A stretch of 14,531 bases of DNA from JBFWQM01 sp050249455. Lineage in GTDB: Bacteria > Pseudomonadota > Alphaproteobacteria > MPNO01 > VGEU01. The position numbers and the translations under genes were made by a program. Positions 11,508 through 14,531 of this stretch are shown here, one piece after another. The first letter of the stretch is position 1. Each line of letters starts with the position of its first letter. The notes beneath the pieces were generated by a model. It was given only the letters and a program-made list of their open reading frames with translations. It ran no database searches and was not told where the DNA came from. The stretch covers positions 1 through 14,531 of the forward strand of contig JBFWQM010000140.1 of NCBI GenBank assembly GCA_050249455.1. Reading direction: 5' to 3'.

Positions 11508-13511
11508 ATGACCCTGACCGTCATCCTCGCCGCCGTCGCCCTGCTGCTCGCGACCTCGGTCGCGGCGGTCGCGATGGCGCGGCGGGCGGCGGCGACGCCG
11601 GCGGTCTACGGCGCGGCGCTCGCCGCATCCGTCGTCATCCTGGTCGCCGCCGCGATGCAGGTGGCGGCGGCGCCGGCGGCGATGGTGCTGCCGCTCGGCA
11701 TCCCCTGGCTCGGCGCGCATTTCCGCATCGATCCGCTGGCCGCCTACTTCCTGTTCGTCGTCAACCTCGGCGGCGGCGCGGCCAGCCTCTACGCGCTCGG
11801 CTACGGCCGGCACGAGCATGCGCCGCACCGGGTCGTGCCGTTCTACCCGGCGTTCCTCGCCGGCATGAACCTCGTCGTCGTCGCCGACGATGCGTTCGCG
11901 TTCCTGGTGGCGTGGGAGTTCATGTCCCTGTCGTCGTGGGCGATGGTGATGTCGAGCCATCGCGACGCGGCGACGGCGCGGGCGGGCTACGTCTACCTGA
12001 TGATGGCGGGCTTCGGCACGCTGTCGCTGCTTCTCGCCTTCGGCCTGCTCGCCGGCGCCAACGGCGGCTACGACTTCGCGTCGATCCGCGCCGGGCGCGA
12101 GTCCGCTGCGCTGTCGGCGCTGGTGCTGGCGCTCGCGATCCTCGGCACCGGCTCGAAGGCGGGGCTGGTGCCGATGCACGTCTGGCTGCCGCTGGCGCAC
12201 CCGGCGGCGCCGAGCCACGTCTCGGCGCTGATGTCGGGGGTGATGACCAAGGTCGCGGTCTACGGCTTCATCCGCATCGTGTTCGACCTGGTCGGCGAGC
12301 CGGCATGGTGGTGGAGCCTGGTGGTGCTCGCGCTCGGCGCGGCGACGGCGGTGGCCGGCATCCTGTACGCGCTGATGCAGCGCGACCTCAAGCGGCTCCT
12401 GGCCTATTCGTCGATCGAAAACATCGGCGTCGTCTATGTCGGCCTTGGCCTGTCGCTCGCGTTCGCGGCCAACGCGATGCCGGCCGCGGCGGCGATCGCG
12501 CTGGCGGCGGCGCTGTTCCACGTGTTCAACCACGCAGTGTTCAAGAGCCTGCTGTTCTTCGGCGCCGGCGCCGTGCTGACCGCGACGGGCGAGCGCGACA
12601 TGGAGCGGCTCGGCGGGCTGATCCACCGCATGCCGCGCAGTGCTCTGTTCGTGCTGGTCGGGTGCGTCGCGATCGCGGCGCTGCCGCCGCTCAACGGGTT
12701 CGCGTCCGAGTGGCTGATCTTCCAGTCGATCCTGGTCGGCACTGGGCTGCCGCAATGGGGGCTGAAGTTCGTGGTGCCGGCGGTAGGCGGTGCGCTGGCG
12801 CTGTCGGCGGCGCTCGCCGCGGCGTGCTTCGTGAAGGCCTACGGCATCACCTTCCTGGGCCGCCCGCGAAGCCCGGCGAGCGCAGAGGCGCACGAGGTCG
12901 ACCGGCTGTCGCTGGCGGCGATGGCGTTCCTGGCCGGGCTGTGCGTGGTGGCCGGCGCGCTGCCCGGCCTCGCGCTGGATGCGATCGCGCCGGTGGTCGC
13001 AAGCCTCGTCGGCGCGGAGATGCCGCGGCAGGCGGGCCAGCCGTGGCTGACGCTGATCCCGATCGATGCGGCGCGCAGCTCCTACAACGGCCTGATCCTG
13101 CTCGTCTTCGTCACGGCCTCGGCGGTGCTCGCTGCCTACGCCATCCACCGGCTCGCCTCGCGCGCGCTGCGCCGCGCGCCGCCGTGGGACTGCGGCTTCC
13201 CGGATCCCAGCCCGCTGACGCAGTATTCCGCCGGCAGCTTCGCCCAGCCGATCCGCCGTGTCTTCGGCACCCTTGCCTTCCGCGCGGCGGAGCGCGTCGA
13301 AATGCCGCCGCCCGGCGATGCGCGCCCGGCACGGCTGGAGGTGCGCCTGCGCGACCTCGCGTGGGACTGCATCTACGACCCGATCGCCGCGGCGATCTCG
13401 TTCGGCGCCGAGCGGCTGAATGCGCTCCAGTTCCTCACCATCCGCCGCTATCTGAGCCTGGTGTTCTCGTCGCTGGTGATCCTGCTGCTGGTGCTCGCGG
13501 TATGGCAGTGA
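11508..13511 (+). CDS. hyfB: HyfB-like proton-pumping membrane subunit (hydrogenase-4 / Ehr complex, Mrp/NuoL-N family)
   Basis: A 667-residue polytopic inner-membrane protein, close to the length of E. coli HyfB (about 670). It belongs to the antiporter-like family shared with NuoL/M/N and MrpA/D. Key elements are VAWEFMSLSSW (residues 134-144, with the TM5 Glu137), GTGSKAGLVPMHVWLPLAHPAAPSHVSALMSGVMTKVAVYGFIR (214-256, with Lys217, His224 and Lys248 of the proton path), and HVFNHAVFKSLLFFGAG (338-354, with a further Lys346). ALPPLNGFASEW (391-402) follows. The C-terminal WDCGFPDPSPLTQYSAGSFAQPIRRVFG block is diagnostic for HyfB/HycC as opposed to NuoL. It would translocate protons, coupled to a hydrogenase-like or dehydrogenase-like peripheral arm. 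No clear Shine-Dalgarno precedes ATG 11508. The stop lies 10 nt inside the next gene. Catalytic subunits lie outside the window. Confidence 0.93.
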   Translation: MTLTVILAAVALLLATSVAAVAMARRAAATPAVYGAALAASVVILVAAAMQVAAAPAAMVLPLGIPWLGAHFRIDPLAAYFLFVVNLGGGAASLYALGYGRHEHAPHRVVPFYPAFLAGMNLVVVADDAFAFLVAWEFMSLSSWAMVMSSHRDAATARAGYVYLMMAGFGTLSLLLAFGLLAGANGGYDFASIRAGRESAALSALVLALAILGTGSKAGLVPMHVWLPLAHPAAPSHVSALMSGVMTKVAVYGFIRIVFDLVGEPAWWWSLVVLALGAATAVAGILYALMQRDLKRLLAYSSIENIGVVYVGLGLSLAFAANAMPAAAAIALAAALFHVFNHAVFKSLLFFGAGAVLTATGERDMERLGGLIHRMPRSALFVLVGCVAIAALPPLNGFASEWLIFQSILVGTGLPQWGLKFVVPAVGGALALSAALAAACFVKAYGITFLGRPRSPASAEAHEVDRLSLAAMAFLAGLCVVAGALPGLALDAIAPVVASLVGAEMPRQAGQPWLTLIPIDAARSSYNGLILLVFVTASAVLAAYAIHRLASRALRRAPPWDCGFPDPSPLTQYSAGSFAQPIRRVFGTLAFRAAERVEMPPPGDARPARLEVRLRDLAWDCIYDPIAAAISFGAERLNALQFLTIRRYLSLVFSSLVILLLVLAVWQ

Positions 13512-14458
13512 TCGCCGACCTCCTGGTGCAGGGCGTGCAGATGGCGGTCGTGCTGCTGCTGGCGCCGCTGCTGACCGGTTTCATCCGGCTCGCCAAGGCG
13601 CGGCTGCAGCGCCGCCGCGGGCCGTCGCCGATCCAGCCCTACCGCGACCTGCTGCGCCTGGTCAGGAAGGAGGTCGTGCTGGCCGACGGCGCCTCGTGGC
13701 TGTTCCGAACCGCGCCCTACATCGTGTTCGCCGCGATCTGGGTGGCGGCCGCGCTGGTGCCGACCTTCGCGACCGGGCTCCTGTTCTCGTGGTCGGCGGA
13801 CCTGATCGCCATCGTCGCGCTGCTCGGCACCGCGCGGTTCTTCCTGGCGCTCGCCGGGCTCGACGTCGGCACCAGCTTCGGCGGCATCGGCGCCAGCCGA
13901 GACATGATGATCGCCTCGCTGGCCGAGCCGGCGATGCTGCTGATCGTCTTCACCCTGTCGCTGATCGCGGGCACCACGCAGCTCTCCTCGATCGCGCTGG
14001 TGATGCAGACCGGCGACGTCGGCCTGCGCGTGTCGCTCGGCCTCGCGCTGGTCGGGCTGATCATGGTGGCGATCGCGGAGAACGCGCGCATCCCGGTGGA
14101 CAACCCGGCGACCCACCTGGAGCTGACGATGGTGCACGAGGCGATGGTGCTGGAGTATTCCGGCCGCCACCTCGCGATGATCGAGGCGGCGGCCTCGCTC
14201 AAGCTGCTGCTCTACGTGTCGCTTCTCGCCTGCCTGTTCGCGCCGTGGGGGATGGCGGCGGCCGGCGCCGGCGCGGCGGCGTTCCTGCTCGGCGGCGCGC
14301 TCTATCTGGCCAAGGTGTTCGCCGGCGGCTTCGTGCTGGCGCTGTTCGAGACCTCGATCGCGAAGATGCGGGTGTTCCGCGTGCCGGAGTTCCTCGGCGC
14401 GGCGCTGATGCTGTCGCTGCTCGCGGTGCTGCTGCGCTTCGTCTCGGCGAGCATTTGA
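13502..14458 (+). CDS. hyfC: HyfC-like membrane anchor subunit (NuoH family)
   Basis: A 318-residue integral membrane protein, comparable to E. coli HyfC (about 320) and homologous to NuoH. This subunit connects the peripheral electron-transfer arm to the pumping subunits. Diagnostic blocks are RRRGPSPIQPYRDLLRLVRKE (about 37-57), SRDMMIASLAEPAM (132-145), AENARIPVDNPATHLELTMVHEAMVLEYSG (192-221; NuoH-like acidic loop with several conserved Glu) and FETSIAKMRVFRVPEFLG (282-299). The start at 13502 overlaps hyfB by 10 nt and encodes MAVIADLLVQ, a normal start of a first TM helix. The much longer open frame reaching back to 11474 is a shadow of hyfB. The stop overlaps the next start (TGATG). 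Assignment to a hydrogenase or to a related non-hydrogenase complex depends on genes beyond the window. Confidence 0.93.
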   Translation: MAVIADLLVQGVQMAVVLLLAPLLTGFIRLAKARLQRRRGPSPIQPYRDLLRLVRKEVVLADGASWLFRTAPYIVFAAIWVAAALVPTFATGLLFSWSADLIAIVALLGTARFFLALAGLDVGTSFGGIGASRDMMIASLAEPAMLLIVFTLSLIAGTTQLSSIALVMQTGDVGLRVSLGLALVGLIMVAIAENARIPVDNPATHLELTMVHEAMVLEYSGRHLAMIEAAASLKLLLYVSLLACLFAPWGMAAAGAGAAAFLLGGALYLAKVFAGGFVLALFETSIAKMRVFRVPEFLGAALMLSLLAVLLRFVSASI

Positions 14459-14531
14459 TGAGCACCCTGCCGTTCGACATCGCCCATCTCCTCGCCGGCG
14501 GCATGGTGCTGGTCAGCTTCATGCTGCTGTA
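14458..14531 (+). CDS. hyfE: HyfE-like membrane subunit, 5' end only (truncated by window edge)
   Basis: ATG 14458 overlaps the hyfC stop by one base and opens a frame of 24 codons to the window edge, MSTLPFDIAHLLAGGMVLVSFMLL. The hydrophobic stretch from about residue 9 onward looks like the first TM helix of a HyfE (NuoK/MrpC-like) subunit. In hyf-type operons hyfE commonly follows hyfB and hyfC where hyfD is absent. Assignment rests mainly on position, overlap and hydrophobicity; too little sequence is present for a family-level match. Confidence 0.6.
   Translation, partial: MSTLPFDIAHLLAGGMVLVSFMLL

Noticed and set aside
11349..13148. 599-codon open frame on the minus strand opposite hyfB
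   Set aside because: Composition is Arg/Asp/His/Gln-rich with no recognisable domain. The other strand encodes a well-matched HyfB.
11474..13501. Long in-frame upstream extension of hyfC that would give a 994-residue protein
   Set aside because: Only the last 318 residues are NuoH-like. The upstream part is a shadow of hyfB in another frame, and ATG 13502 gives the normal HyfC N-terminus.

Overview
The window is about 70% G+C with dense, short-spaced genes and strong codon bias. Together with the gene families present and the short palindromic intergenic repeats, this suggests an alphaproteobacterium, probably a metabolically versatile soil or water member of the Rhodospirillales or Hyphomicrobiales. 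That placement is inference; no rRNA or other marker gene is present. I see no tRNA, rRNA, CRISPR array, transposase or insertion sequence.

Bases 1-3580 (+) hold a tight four-gene catabolic block: the 3' part of a RutA-like flavin-dependent monooxygenase, a beta-hydroxyacid (3-hydroxyisobutyrate-type) dehydrogenase, an SMP-30/gluconolactonase-type lactone hydrolase, and a second, different luciferase-like monooxygenase. Oxygenation, dehydrogenation and lactone opening form a chemically coherent set, but the substrate cannot be read from sequence. Bases 3661-4772 (+) hold a stand-alone CheY-like receiver and an uncharacterised 217-residue protein. The receiver gene has a CtrA-type half-site and an inverted repeat in front of it.

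Bases 4777-7929 (-) are an emrRAB-type operon read leftward: a MarR regulator, an HlyD/EmrA adaptor and a 14-TM EmrB/DHA2 pump, with overlapping gene ends. Divergently, 8051-9333 (+) encodes both subunits of a LigAB-type class III extradiol dioxygenase with its iron ligands intact. The spacer between marR and the dioxygenase has an AT-rich 21-bp imperfect inverted repeat and a TATAAT hexamer, so one MarR protein could control both ring cleavage and efflux. A nested palindromic REP-like element (9345-9440) separates ligAB from a SsuBC/TauBC-like ABC ATPase and permease (9459-11040). No binding-protein gene is visible.

Bases 11041-14531 (+) begin with a short AT-rich promoter region and a small XRE-type DNA-binding protein. 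A G+C-rich repeat follows, then the start of a hyf-like membrane-complex operon: hyfB, hyfC and the first 24 codons of what is probably hyfE. These genes encode the proton-pumping membrane arm of a group 4 hydrogenase or of an energy-converting-hydrogenase-related (Ehr) complex. The catalytic genes that would decide between these lie beyond the window.

The best candidates for new biology are the undefined monooxygenase/lactonase pathway, the marR-centred divergent promoter joining LigAB to EmrAB, and the hyf-like complex with its small regulator. I found no convincing completely novel system.
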